Assembly (NCBI RefSeq): GCF_900128495.1
Contig: NZ_LT635801.1
Span: forward strand, 1,809,997-1,873,996
Length of the DNA: 64,000 nt
DNA from: Bacteroides ilei
GTDB taxonomy: Bacteria; Bacteroidota; Bacteroidia; Bacteroidales; Bacteroidaceae
Direction of reading: 5' to 3'
This document shows, piece after piece, positions 52,479-61,753 of this stretch. The notes beneath the pieces were generated by a model, which did not search any database, was not told the origin of the DNA, and saw nothing but the letters and a program-made list of their open reading frames with translations. Positions within the stretch are counted from its first letter, which is position 1; each line of letters opens with the position of its first letter. A program made the translations under genes and the position numbers.

Positions 52479-54629
52479 TTATTTTCCTCCTTTCTTTTCT
52501 TCTATGGCCGGGGTTTGATCAAGTCCTCTTTTCTTCAAGAGCCATTTGATATCCGGATTCTTGCCTCTGAAATTTATATACATATCCATTGCATCATCGA
52601 TTCCTCCAGGGGTAAGGATGTATTTCCGGAATTTATCGGCTATATCCTGATTGAAGATGTCTCCACTTTCTGTATATGCTCCGAAAGCGTCGCAATCCAA
52701 TACCTCAGCCCAGATATATGAATAATATCCGGCCGTATATCCGCCTCCCATGGTATGGTTGAAATAGGTAGAACGATAACGGGAAGGTATCTGTTTCAGA
52801 ATTCCACGTTTGCCTAATACCTTGTTTTCAAAATCCATGACATTCAAATTCTTAGGGATAGATTTCAATGTATGGAAATCCATATCCAGCAAGGATGCAG
52901 CCAGGTATTCTACAGTGGCGAAACCTTGGCCATATTTACCGCTCTTGTCGAGTTTTTCAATGAGTTCCTGCGGAATCACTTCTCCAGTCTTGTAGTGTTT
53001 GGCATAAACTTTCAACATTTCCGGTTCGAATGTCCAATGTTCGTTGATTTGTGACGGCAATTCAACAAAATCTCTTGGTACTCCGGAAACTCCTGAATAA
53101 TGTACATTTTTGAAAAGTCCATGCAGGCCGTGGCCGAATTCATGGAAAAGAGTAGTTGCTTCGTCAGGGCTCAGCAAGGCTGGTTCTCCAGCTGCAGGCT
53201 TTGTGAAATTACATACGATGGTTACAATGGGAAGTACCTTATTGCCGTTCTTGTCGTATGATTGTGGGCGGTAACTTCCACACCATGCACCGCCCCGTTT
53301 GCTTTCACGAGGGAAGAAGTCAAAATAAATGATGCCTAGAGATGTTCCGTCTTTGTCGATACATTCGAATGCCTGGGCTTCCGGATGTGGTAAAGGCATG
53401 TATTCCAGTTTGCGGAAAGTTATGCCGTACAGGCGTTTGGCCATATAGAATGCGCCATCACGTACATTGTTCAGTTCCAGGTAAGGACGTATTTCGTTTT
53501 CATCGATATTGAATTTGGCCTTCTTGGCTTTTTCAAAGTAATATCTCCAGTCCCAACCTTCCGGTTCAAAGTTCTCTCCTTCTTTTTTGATTTCAGCCTT
53601 GATATCGGCCAGTTCTTCTTTGGCTTTCTCGATGGCCGGTTCCCATAATTGGTCGAGCAGGTTATATACGTTTTCTTCATTTTTGGCCATACGGGTATCC
53701 AATACCAGTGACGCATAATCCTTGTATCCCATGAGTTTGGCCTTTTCCAGGCGGGCTGTCAGCAGATCACGGATAAGAGCTTTGTTGTCTTGTTCATTAT
53801 TGTTGTTACCACGGTTGATGTAGGCTTTGAAGATGCGTTCACGCAAAGCTCTGTTGTCGGCATACTGCAAGAACGGCATAACGCTCGGGTTTTGGAGAGT
53901 GAATACCCATTTACCTTCCATACCTAGATTTTTGGCGGTTTCGGCAGCAGCGGCAATCAGATTATCAGGAAGTCCGCTCAGATCCTTCTTGTCTTCTATT
54001 ACCAGTTTAAATGCGTTGGTTTCTTTCAGCATATTCTGTCCGAAAGTAATCTGTAGCATAGAAATCTTCTGGTTTAGTTCACGAAGTTTCTTCTGATCTG
54101 CTTCGTTCAGGTTAGCTCCGTTACGCTCGAAACTTTTATAGGTTTCTTCCAGAAGTTTGCTCTGTTCTTTGTTGAGGTTGAATTTATCCCGATTGTCGTA
54201 GACCTCTTTGATGCGGGCAAACAGTCGGGGATTCATTGAGATATCATCCCGGTGCGCCGATAACAGAGGAGCCATTTCTTTACTTAAGGCTTGCATTTCA
54301 GCGTTGGTATTGCAGCTGTTCTGTCCGCCGAATACGATGGATACTCTTTTGAGGAGTTGTCCGCTACGGTCGTAAGCTTCTATGGTGTTTTCAAAATCTG
54401 GAACAGAACGTTGGTTGACGATTGCATCTATTTCCTTTTTCTGTTCTTCCATCCCTTTCAGGTACGCTTCACGATAATCCTGAATTGTAATCTGATCAAA
54501 GGGAGGAACACCGTACGGTGTATTGAACTCGGTCAAGAAAGGGTTGACTCTTTCTTGGCCTCCCGTCTGCGCAAAGACAGCAATGCTGGAGCTTAAAAGT
54601 GCGCTTACCATTAACATTTGAATTTTCAT
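52479..54629 (-). CDS. Secreted M3 metallopeptidase (peptidyl-dipeptidase Dcp-like)
   Basis: A 716-residue zinc peptidase of the thimet oligopeptidase family. Signal MKIQMLMVSALLSSSIAVFA ends in FAQ, so the enzyme is periplasmic. The N-terminal helical half includes YDRSGQLLKRVSIVFGGQNS. The zinc site is LFHEFGHGLHGLF (H496, E497, H500), with the family-typical SGVPRDFVELPSQINEHW and the downstream GGYTAGYYSYIWAEVLDCDA. Dcp removes C-terminal dipeptides from oligopeptides. It faces the peptide-type SusC operon across a shared terminator, and could complement it, but it has its own transcript. Confidence 0.94.
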   Translation of the reverse strand: MKIQMLMVSALLSSSIAVFAQTGGQERVNPFLTEFNTPYGVPPFDQITIQDYREAYLKGMEEQKKEIDAIVNQRSVPDFENTIEAYDRSGQLLKRVSIVFGGQNSCNTNAEMQALSKEMAPLLSAHRDDISMNPRLFARIKEVYDNRDKFNLNKEQSKLLEETYKSFERNGANLNEADQKKLRELNQKISMLQITFGQNMLKETNAFKLVIEDKKDLSGLPDNLIAAAAETAKNLGMEGKWVFTLQNPSVMPFLQYADNRALRERIFKAYINRGNNNNEQDNKALIRDLLTARLEKAKLMGYKDYASLVLDTRMAKNEENVYNLLDQLWEPAIEKAKEELADIKAEIKKEGENFEPEGWDWRYYFEKAKKAKFNIDENEIRPYLELNNVRDGAFYMAKRLYGITFRKLEYMPLPHPEAQAFECIDKDGTSLGIIYFDFFPRESKRGGAWCGSYRPQSYDKNGNKVLPIVTIVCNFTKPAAGEPALLSPDEATTLFHEFGHGLHGLFKNVHYSGVSGVPRDFVELPSQINEHWTFEPEMLKVYAKHYKTGEVIPQELIEKLDKSGKYGQGFATVEYLAASLLDMDFHTLKSIPKNLNVMDFENKVLGKRGILKQIPSRYRSTYFNHTMGGGYTAGYYSYIWAEVLDCDAFGAYTESGDIFNQDIADKFRKYILTPGGIDDAMDMYINFRGKNPDIKWLLKKRGLDQTPAIEEKKGGK

Positions 54630-54653
54630 AATAAAAAAATTAGATAATTGTAT

Positions 54654-55577
54654 TTATATTTGATTGTTCAGCCTTTTTAATTCTTCATTTATAAATTGCA
54701 GAATTTCTTTTTTCTGGTCCGGATGGAACCATGTAATATCTGCATCCCGTTTGAACCAGGTAACTTGTTTACGTGAATAGATACGTGAATTCTGCTTGAT
54801 CTTTTCTATGGCGTAAGGAAGATCCCATTCTCCATCAAAATATTTGAATAATTCTTTGTAGCCTACTGTATTGAGGGAGTTCAGATTTCTATATGGATAT
54901 ACTTTCCGGGCTTCTTCCAGCAAGCCTTCCTCTATCATCAGGTCTACTCTCTGGTTGATGCGTTTATATAACTCTTCGCGGTCGCGTTGTAATCCTATCT
55001 TGATAATATGAAAAGGACGTTCTTTTTTGGTCCGTGTGCGGAATGAGGTATATGTTTTTCCGGTCATATAGCAGATTTCCAATGCATGGATGACTCTTTT
55101 GGGATTTCTGATATCGGCAATACTGTAGTATTCCGGATCGCGTAACTTTAATTCGGCACAAAGTGGTTCAAGGCCTTCTTTTTCATACCGTTCCATCAGA
55201 TATTGTCTTGTTTCCTTATCAACGGTAGGGATATCGTCTATGCCTTTACATACCGCATCTACATACATCATGGAACCTCCTGTAAGGACGACTATAGAAT
55301 GCTTCTGGAAAAGTTCTTCCAGTTTTTTTATGGCTTCGGCTTCATATTGTGCAGCACTATAGTAATCAGTCAGTTTCAATGTCCCTACGAAATAATGGGT
55401 AACCCTGGCCAGTTGTTCCGAAGTAGGGGAAGCTGTTCCGATTTTCAAGTCGGCATACAATTGTCTGGAGTCGGCAGAAATGATACATGTATGATATTTT
55501 TCCGCAAGATCCAGGCTCAAGTCGGTTTTGCCGATGCCCGTCGGTCCTATTATTACCAATAATGTAGGTTTATGCAT
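54654..55577 (-). CDS. miaA: tRNA dimethylallyltransferase
   Basis: Adds a dimethylallyl group to A37 of tRNAs reading UNN codons. P-loop [20 protein letters not shown], then [51 protein letters not shown] and [17 protein letters not shown]. The open frame reaches 55598, but [14 protein letters not shown] at 55577 is the natural start (307 residues). The last part ([17 protein letters not shown]) is the tRNA-binding tail. Bacteroides genomes often carry two miaA genes; whether this is the only copy cannot be seen. Confidence 0.94.
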   Translation of the reverse strand: MHKPTLLVIIGPTGIGKTDLSLDLAEKYHTCIISADSRQLYADLKIGTASPTSEQLARVTHYFVGTLKLTDYYSAAQYEAEAIKKLEELFQKHSIVVLTGGSMMYVDAVCKGIDDIPTVDKETRQYLMERYEKEGLEPLCAELKLRDPEYYSIADIRNPKRVIHALEICYMTGKTYTSFRTRTKKERPFHIIKIGLQRDREELYKRINQRVDLMIEEGLLEEARKVYPYRNLNSLNTVGYKELFKYFDGEWDLPYAIEKIKQNSRIYSRKQVTWFKRDADITWFHPDQKKEILQFINEELKRLNNQI

Positions 55578-55618
55578 GTATGTGTCTATGTTTAGCATTT
55601 AATGGCTTGATGAAAAGG

Positions 55619-55667
55619 CAAAGCGAAGAATTTCAGTACCTTTCAGGTAGTGAGATCCTCCGCTTTG
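55619..55667 (-). terminator. Terminator after the PRiA4-ORF3-like gene
   Basis: CAAAGCG/CGCTTTG outer stem with an inner TACC/GGTA hairpin; on the minus strand it is followed by CCTTTTC. It lies 29 bases past the stop and upstream of miaA. Confidence 0.65.
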
Positions 55668-55695
55668 GTCAAATTTGAAAAGTTATATAGTAAAA

Positions 55696-56250
55696 TTAGT
55701 ATTTGTCTTCATCGTACGGATTTCCTCCGCCTTCCATGTCAAAGCCTTCCGGATCAAAATCTTCCATATCAAACTCCTGATCGCCATAAAAATTTTCGTC
55801 CAGATCAAGTGAAGTATTGGTGTTCATCTGTTCGTCAAAATCAATGGTCTGCTTGGGAGGGTTACCCTCTTTGCGTGAACAAGTTGCATGCTGTAAGTCC
55901 TTGCCGGTGATGATTTCGGACAATTCAATGAAGAATACACGCTCAGCCAGAGGATCGAAAACATAAATCAGTTTTTGTTTTTCGTCTTCCAGCAACTCGC
56001 TCAGACGGGTATCTTTCATGACGAAAGTATCTTCTTCCGAGCTTCCGTTACCCATGTCTTCTAATGTGATTTCAATTTCTTTTTCCCAGTCGTCATCACA
56101 AATGAAGAATGAAGTCATCTGATCATCCTTGTATCCTGTATATTTGAGAATCGCTTCGTGAAGGTCATAGAACGACGCATCTGAATCGATCTTGATTTCT
56201 CTTAAGAAATCATCTACTTCATCGGATATTATTCTGAATTTGTATACCAT
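55696..56250 (-). CDS. PRiA4-ORF3-like (IS1096 passenger TnpR-like) protein
   Basis: A 184-residue acidic protein. The first 130 residues form the PRiA4_ORF3-type domain (VYKFRIISDEVDDFLREIKI, ASFYDLHEAILKYTGYKDDQ, MTSFFICDDDWEKEIEITLE, LIYVFDPLAERVFFIELSEI). The tail is very rich in Asp, Glu, Gly and Phe (EFDMEDFDPEGFDMEGGGNP). The names come from plasmid and IS1096 relatives, but nothing mobile surrounds it here; it sits between miaA and the lipid A genes as a normal chromosomal gene. Function unknown. It follows lpxA by 44 bases on the same strand. Confidence 0.82.
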   Translation of the reverse strand: MVYKFRIISDEVDDFLREIKIDSDASFYDLHEAILKYTGYKDDQMTSFFICDDDWEKEIEITLEDMGNGSSEEDTFVMKDTRLSELLEDEKQKLIYVFDPLAERVFFIELSEIITGKDLQHATCSRKEGNPPKQTIDFDEQMNTNTSLDLDENFYGDQEFDMEDFDPEGFDMEGGGNPYDEDKY

Positions 56251-56294
56251 TGTTCTCTTTTATTAATTTACCTTGTAAAGGTACAAAATTTTCG

Positions 56295-57062
56295 TTAGCG
56301 AATGATACCTCTTTCTGATTTTTCTATGAATGAAATGATATATTCGATTTCAGGACTCATTGGAATCTCTTCCCGGACCTGGATAAGAGCATCGCTGACA
56401 TTCTTGCCGCTGTTGTAGATTATGCGGTAAGTGTTGTGGATATTCTCGATCATTTCATTTGAAAAACCTCGTCGGCGTAGTCCGACAATGTTTATTCCAC
56501 TATAGGCAATCGGTTCACGTCCGGCTATGATATATGGAGGGATATCTTTACTGAAGCGGCACCCTCCTTGTATCATTCCATAGCCTCCAACGTGGCAGAA
56601 CTGATGCATCAGGACATTGGCACTGATAATGGAGAAATCATCGATGACGATTTCACCAGCCATTTTTGTAGAGTTGCCGATGATGCATCCGTTACCGATA
56701 CGGGCGTCGTGTGCCACGTGTACTCCTTCCATCAGAAGATTATTACTACCTACTACCGTTTTTCCTTTAGCTGCAGTTCCCCGATTGATTGTTACGTTTT
56801 CACGTATGCTGTTATTGTCACCTATTTCGGCTGTAGTCTCTTCTCCACGGAATTTCAGGTCTTGTGGAATGGCACCGATAATGGCTCCTGGAAAAATCCG
56901 GTTGTTGTTACCGATACGTGAACCATACATGATGTTTGCATTGGGCATGATTACATTGTTGTCGCCAATGACTACATTTTTATCGATAAAGACAAAAGGA
57001 CCAATTTCTACGTTTTCTCCGATTTTTGCATCTGGATCTATATATGCTAATGGACTTATCAT
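56295..57062 (-). CDS. lpxA: UDP-N-acetylglucosamine O-acyltransferase
   Basis: First step of lipid A synthesis: transfers 3-hydroxyacyl from ACP to UDP-GlcNAc. The 255-residue protein is a left-handed beta-helix of hexapeptide repeats (YIDPDAKIGENVEIGPFVFI, VVIGDNNVIMPNANI) with the catalytic segment MEGVHVAHDARIGNGCIIGN containing the conserved His, followed by MHQFCHVGGYGMIQGG and a helical C-terminus. It lies six bases after lpxC-fabZ on the minus strand. Acyl-chain length cannot be predicted by eye. Confidence 0.96.
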   Translation of the reverse strand: MISPLAYIDPDAKIGENVEIGPFVFIDKNVVIGDNNVIMPNANIMYGSRIGNNNRIFPGAIIGAIPQDLKFRGEETTAEIGDNNSIRENVTINRGTAAKGKTVVGSNNLLMEGVHVAHDARIGNGCIIGNSTKMAGEIVIDDFSIISANVLMHQFCHVGGYGMIQGGCRFSKDIPPYIIAGREPIAYSGINIVGLRRRGFSNEMIENIHNTYRIIYNSGKNVSDALIQVREEIPMSPEIEYIISFIEKSERGIIR

Positions 57063-57068
57063 ATCTGT

Positions 57069-58454
57069 TTATTTGTTTTTTACAATTTGTGCCATGAATT
57101 CAGCTTCACAGACTATTTTTTCTCCTACAAATATATAACCTTTCATTGTGGAGATTCCACGGCGGATAGGCGCCATCAGTTCTACTCTGAATATAAGGGT
57201 ATCTCCCGGAACCACTTTCTGGCGGAATTTGACATTGTCTATTTTCAGGAAGTATGTGGAAAAACGTTCCGGCTCTTCCAATGAATTCAATACCAGTAAT
57301 CCTCCCACTTGGGCCATGGCTTCAACCTGGAGTACTCCTGGCATGACCGGTTCCTGAGGAAAGTGTCCCTGGAAGAAGGGTTCGTTTGACGTTACATTTT
57401 TAACGCCCACGATATAGTTGGCTCCGATTGCAATTACCTTGTCTACCAGTTGGAAAGGATAGCGGTGGGGAAGCAGTTCCCGGATGCGGTTAACATCCAT
57501 CAACGGTGCTTCATTGCAGTTGTATATCGGTGCCTGGATTTCATGCAGACGGATCTCCTTACGGATTTGGCGTGCAAATTTATTGTTGATGGTATGTCCC
57601 GGTCGGGTTGCTATGATACGTCCTTTGATGGGTTTACCGATTAAGGCAAGATCACCGATTATGTCCAATAGTTTATGGCGTGCAGGTTCGTTAGGCCATA
57701 CTAAAGGTATATGATTGATATATCCCAGATGGCTGGCATCCATGTGGGGCACTCCCATAACGTCAGCCAGTTTGTCATAATTTTCCTGTGTCATTTCCTT
57801 TTCATAAATGACAATCGCATTATCCAAGTCACCTCCTTTAATAAGTCCGGCGTTCAGTAGGGGCTCTATTTCACGTACAAATACGAATGTACGGGCAGAT
57901 GCGATCTCTGTAGGAAAGTCCTCCATATTTTCCAGAGTTGCGTACTGGTTAGTCAGAATTTTAGAGTCATACGAGATTAGTGTATTGACACTGAAATTTT
58001 CGTCGGGAAGTACAATGATGGATGATCCAGTTGTATCATCACGGAATTCAATTTTGGATTTGATGATGTAGAAATCTTTCGGTGCAGCCTGTTCTTCTAT
58101 GCCTACTTTCTTGATACACTCTACATATTGTCTGGCACTACCGTCCAGAATCGGAAATTCAGGTCCGTTTACCTGAATCAGGCAGTTATCAATACCGGCG
58201 GCATAAAGAGCTGCCATTGCATGTTCTACGGTACTAACTTTTACCCCGTTTTTCGCTAAAACAGTTCCTCGGGTAGTATCAATTACGTTGTCTGCTACAG
58301 CATCGATGATTGGTTGGTCGTCCAAGTCTATCCGTTGGATTTTATACCCGTGGTGTTCAGGGGCAGGATTAAAGGTTACGGTAAGTTTGACTCCGGTATG
58401 AAGTCCTTTGCCGTTCAATGAAAAACTGCCTTTTAAAGTTTTTTGTTTCAACAT
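57069..58454 (-). CDS. lpxC-fabZ: Bifunctional LpxC deacetylase/FabZ dehydratase
   Basis: A 461-residue fusion typical of Bacteroidetes. Residues 1 to about 300 are the zinc-dependent UDP-3-O-acyl-GlcNAc deacetylase: SFSLNGKGLHTGVKLTVTFN, VSTVEHAMAALYAAGIDNCL (zinc His), LVWPNEPARHKLLDIIGDLA (zinc His and Asp) and GRIIATRPGHTINNKFARQI. Residues from about 310 are 3-hydroxyacyl-ACP dehydratase: LLPHRYPFQLVDKVIAIGAN and GHFPQEPVMPGVLQVEAMAQ with catalytic His and Glu. The fusion ties lipid A commitment to fatty-acid elongation, two uses of the same hydroxyacyl-ACP pool. It lies four bases after lpxD and six before lpxA. Confidence 0.97.
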   Translation of the reverse strand: MLKQKTLKGSFSLNGKGLHTGVKLTVTFNPAPEHHGYKIQRIDLDDQPIIDAVADNVIDTTRGTVLAKNGVKVSTVEHAMAALYAAGIDNCLIQVNGPEFPILDGSARQYVECIKKVGIEEQAAPKDFYIIKSKIEFRDDTTGSSIIVLPDENFSVNTLISYDSKILTNQYATLENMEDFPTEIASARTFVFVREIEPLLNAGLIKGGDLDNAIVIYEKEMTQENYDKLADVMGVPHMDASHLGYINHIPLVWPNEPARHKLLDIIGDLALIGKPIKGRIIATRPGHTINNKFARQIRKEIRLHEIQAPIYNCNEAPLMDVNRIRELLPHRYPFQLVDKVIAIGANYIVGVKNVTSNEPFFQGHFPQEPVMPGVLQVEAMAQVGGLLVLNSLEEPERFSTYFLKIDNVKFRQKVVPGDTLIFRVELMAPIRRGISTMKGYIFVGEKIVCEAEFMAQIVKNK

Positions 58455-58458
58455 GGGC

Positions 58459-59499
58459 TTATTTATTTAGTTGTTTTTTTAGTTCTTCAATTTCTTTCTG
58501 CAGGCGTCCCAACTCTGCATACATATCCGGTAATTTCTTGTAGATGGCAGCCGAACGTGCAAACTGTTTCGGGTCGATGGCGGGATATCCCATGAGGGTA
58601 GTATGTGGTTTTACATTTCCCGGAATTCCTGACTGGGCACCAACGTTTACATGGTCGCCTATCCTGATATGGCCGGCTACACCTACTTGCCCGCCGAACA
58701 TACACCATTCACCAATTTTTGCTGAACCGGCCACTCCGCCTTGTGAAGCCATGACTGTGTGGCTTCCGACCTCTACATTATGGGCCAATTGAATCAGGTT
58801 ATCCAGTTTCACCCCTTTATGGATGATGGTAGCTCCCATTGTAGCACGGTCTATGCATGTATTGGCTCCGATCTCCACATTATCTTCAATGATTGTAATA
58901 CCAATTTGGGGAATCTTTTCATATCCTTCCGGAGACGGAGCGAAGCCGAAACCGTCTGCTCCGATAACAGAACCTGCATGCAATATGCAGTTATTTCCTA
59001 TCCGGCAATCGTGATAGACGGTAACATGGGGATAGAGGATGGTATCATTTCCAACTTTGGCGTTGCATCCGACAGTAACATGGGGGTGAAGGTAAGTATT
59101 GTCTCCGATTTCTGCACCTTCTTCAACACATGCAAATGGTCCGATATAGACATTTTTGCCGATTTTAGCATTGGACGCAACAGAAGCAAGCGGATCAATG
59201 CCTGTTTTTTGGGGTTTGCTCATTTCGTACAAGGTCATCAGCTTGGCCAGACTTTCATAGGCATTGTCAACTTTTATTAGCGTAGCCTTGATTTCATGTT
59301 CTGGATGGAAGTCCTTGTTAACCAAAACGATGGTTGACTGGGTGTCATAAATATAATGGGTATATTTAGGATTGGAAAGGAAAGACAATGCTCCTGGTAT
59401 GCCTTCTTCTATTTTTGCAAAAGTATGTACCGTTGCATTTTCGTCTCCTACAATTGTTCCTTGGATATATTCTGCAATTTGCTTAGCTGAAAACTCCAT
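58459..59499 (-). CDS. lpxD: UDP-3-O-acylglucosamine N-acyltransferase
   Basis: Third enzyme of lipid A synthesis. At 346 residues it has the N-terminal uridine-binding domain ([35 protein letters not shown]), then the left-handed beta-helix ([20 protein letters not shown]) with the conserved [20 protein letters not shown], and a C-terminal helix ([20 protein letters not shown]). First gene of the lpxD / lpxC-fabZ / lpxA operon; spacing is four and six bases. Confidence 0.96.
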   Translation of the reverse strand: MEFSAKQIAEYIQGTIVGDENATVHTFAKIEEGIPGALSFLSNPKYTHYIYDTQSTIVLVNKDFHPEHEIKATLIKVDNAYESLAKLMTLYEMSKPQKTGIDPLASVASNAKIGKNVYIGPFACVEEGAEIGDNTYLHPHVTVGCNAKVGNDTILYPHVTVYHDCRIGNNCILHAGSVIGADGFGFAPSPEGYEKIPQIGITIIEDNVEIGANTCIDRATMGATIIHKGVKLDNLIQLAHNVEVGSHTVMASQGGVAGSAKIGEWCMFGGQVGVAGHIRIGDHVNVGAQSGIPGNVKPHTTLMGYPAIDPKQFARSAAIYKKLPDMYAELGRLQKEIEELKKQLNK

Positions 59500-59676
59500 A
59501 GCTTTTATTTTCTTATTTGTTTTTCTTCTGTTTTTCTTACAAGCATTTAAAAAATGCTACATCTTAATTATGCAAATTACGTATTTTTTTTTTAGATAAC
59601 CGTATAAAATGCCAATTATTTATTATTTCATGGATAGAAAAGTTGTCTCAAATACAGTACTTTGAGGGTATAAAAA

Positions 59677-59710
59677 AACTGCATCTGGATAGATAATTGC
59701 AGATGCAGTT
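59677..59710 (-). terminator. Terminator of the purM-prfA-pyrF operon
   Basis: A perfect 11-bp stem AACTGCATCTG/CAGATGCAGTT with a 12-base loop. On the minus strand seven T follow (counting from the stem end). It lies about 60 bases past the pyrF stop. Confidence 0.9.
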
Positions 59711-59770
59711 TGATATGAGTTTGCAATTGTATAGTAGCAATTGTAAAAAATGAGCTATTTATTGTCTGTT

Positions 59771-60595
59771 TTATAAGATTGCTTTCAATTGTTCAGCCAT
59801 TTGCAGTTGGACCTTTTGCGCTTCCTTGCCGGCAACTTCTGCAAAATTTTCACTTTTGTCGGCATAAATGATGGCACGGCTTGAATTGACAATCAGTCCA
59901 CATTCTTTGGTCATTCCATATTTACATACTTCTTCCAGGGAACCTCCTTGTGCACCGATGCCCGGAACAAGCAGGAAATGGTCTGGAACAATTTTGCGGA
60001 TATCTTCAAACATACGTCCTTGGGTAGCACCTACTACATACATCATGTTCTGGTCATTGCCCCACTCCTGTGATTTTCTCAAGACTTTTTCGAACAGACG
60101 TTCGCCTTCCGTATCTGTCGTCAGTTGGAAATCGTGTGATCCTTTGTTGGAAGTAAGCGCCAACAGGATAACCCATTTACCTTCATATCCCAAGAAGGGG
60201 GTGACACTGTCTTCACCCATGTATGGAGCCACCGTTACTGCATCCAGATTTTCTTCTTCAAAAAAAGTACGGGCATACATGGCCGATGTGTTGCCGATAT
60301 CACCTCGTTTGGCATCGGCTATGATAAACTGGTCCGGATAATTCTCTTTCAGGTAGTTCACAGTCTTTTCAAAGGCAATCCATCCTTTTACTCCCATGCT
60401 TTCATAAAAAGCCAGATTGGGTTTGTATGCTATACAGAAGGGAGCTGTTGCGTCAATGATAGCCTTGTTGAATGTGAAGATAGGGTCTTCTTCTTCCAGT
60501 AGGAATTCAGGAATTTTCTTGATGTCTGTGTCCAGACCTACACATAGAAAGGATTTCTTTCTTTTGATATTTTCGAATAGTTCTTGTTTATTCAT
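59771..60595 (-). CDS. pyrF: Orotidine-5'-phosphate decarboxylase, long type
   Basis: Last step of UMP synthesis. The 274-residue length and sequence fit the type 2 subfamily rather than the 230-residue E. coli type. [56 protein letters not shown] (catalytic Asp-Lys-Asp array), [15 protein letters not shown] and [19 protein letters not shown] are all present. It follows prfA by 23 bases and ends the purM-prfA-pyrF transcript. Confidence 0.96.
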   Translation of the reverse strand: MNKQELFENIKRKKSFLCVGLDTDIKKIPEFLLEEEDPIFTFNKAIIDATAPFCIAYKPNLAFYESMGVKGWIAFEKTVNYLKENYPDQFIIADAKRGDIGNTSAMYARTFFEEENLDAVTVAPYMGEDSVTPFLGYEGKWVILLALTSNKGSHDFQLTTDTEGERLFEKVLRKSQEWGNDQNMMYVVGATQGRMFEDIRKIVPDHFLLVPGIGAQGGSLEEVCKYGMTKECGLIVNSSRAIIYADKSENFAEVAGKEAQKVQLQMAEQLKAIL

Positions 60596-60618
60596 AATTA
60601 TTTACATTATGTTTCGGC

Positions 60619-61728
60619 TTATAATTCACTTTCTTTTAAACGTTCTGCGTTCTCCGCAACAATCAGGTGGTCGATACAGTCTTGGATGTCACCATCCATG
60701 AAGGCAGCCAGATTGTAAATGGTGTAGTTAATGCGGTGATCGGTAATACGCCCCTGCGGATAATTATAGGTCCGGATCTTTGCAGAACGGTCGCCTGTAC
60801 TTACCATGGTTTTACGCTTGGAAGCGATATCGTCAATGTATTTCTGGTGTTCCTTGTCGTAGATGAAGGTACGTAAACGTGCCAATGCCCGTTCCTTGTT
60901 TTTAGGTTGGTCACGGGTTTCGGTACATTCAATGAGAATTTCTTCCACAATTCCGGTGTTAGGATTTTTCCAGTTGTAGCGTAATCGTACTCCTGATTCC
61001 ACTTTGTTGACATTCTGTCCTCCTGCACCGCCGCTTCGGAATGTATCCCATTTGATTTCTCCTTCGTTGATTTCTACATCGAACGGTTCTGCTTCGGGTA
61101 GTACTGCTACAGATGCTGCCGATGTATGTACGCGTCCTTGGGTTTCTGTTGCAGGTACCCGTTGTACCCGATGTACTCCCGATTCATACTTTAAGGTTCC
61201 GTAAACTTTTTCTCCTGTAACAGAACAGATAATTTCCTTGAAACCGCCGGCAGCCCCTTCGTTGGCACTTGAAACTTCCAGCTTCCAACCTTTCGACTCA
61301 CAATATTTAGAATACATGCGGAACAAATCACCTGCAAATATTGCAGCTTCGTCTCCTCCTGTACCACCACGGATTTCCAGGATGGCATTGCGGTCGTCCT
61401 GAGGATCGGCCGGAATCAGCAGTAATTTGATCTCTTCTTCCAGTTCCGGTATACGTGCTTCATATTTAGCTGCCTCTTCACGGGCCATTTCTTTCATTTC
61501 TGGATCACTTTCCGACATCATCATTTTAGCCTCCTCCAAGCCGTTGAGGCATTGCAAGTACTCTTTACGCGCGGTCATCAAGTCACCCAGTTCCTTATAT
61601 TCTTTAGTCAGTTTGACATATCGTTTCTGGTCGGCAATTACATTCGGGTCGGTAATCAATGTCGAGACTTCTTCGAAACGTGACATCAAGCCGTCCAGCT
61701 TCTCTAGTATGGTATTATGTTCTGCCAT
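60619..61728 (-). CDS. prfA: Peptide chain release factor 1
   Basis: Reads UAA and UAG and releases the nascent chain. At 369 residues it has the N-terminal helical domain, the codon-recognition region containing RVQRVPATETQGRVHTSAAS (with PAT, the PxT-type anticodon motif of RF1), and the catalytic GGQ in SGGAGGQNVNKVESGVRLRY (near residue 237). The C-terminal part RTYNYPQGRITDHRINYTIY is typical. It is the factor that would read the TAG in the susC leader at 43.2 kb. Mid-gene of purM-prfA-pyrF. Confidence 0.97.
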   Translation of the reverse strand: MAEHNTILEKLDGLMSRFEEVSTLITDPNVIADQKRYVKLTKEYKELGDLMTARKEYLQCLNGLEEAKMMMSESDPEMKEMAREEAAKYEARIPELEEEIKLLLIPADPQDDRNAILEIRGGTGGDEAAIFAGDLFRMYSKYCESKGWKLEVSSANEGAAGGFKEIICSVTGEKVYGTLKYESGVHRVQRVPATETQGRVHTSAASVAVLPEAEPFDVEINEGEIKWDTFRSGGAGGQNVNKVESGVRLRYNWKNPNTGIVEEILIECTETRDQPKNKERALARLRTFIYDKEHQKYIDDIASKRKTMVSTGDRSAKIRTYNYPQGRITDHRINYTIYNLAAFMDGDIQDCIDHLIVAENAERLKESEL

Positions 61729-61753
61729 TTTATTCCTTAATTATGGCAGTTGA

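Noticed and set aside
55696..56250. Mobile element suggested by the IS1096/TnpR-like name
   Set aside because: No transposase, terminal repeats or duplicated target sites are visible, and both neighbours are housekeeping genes.
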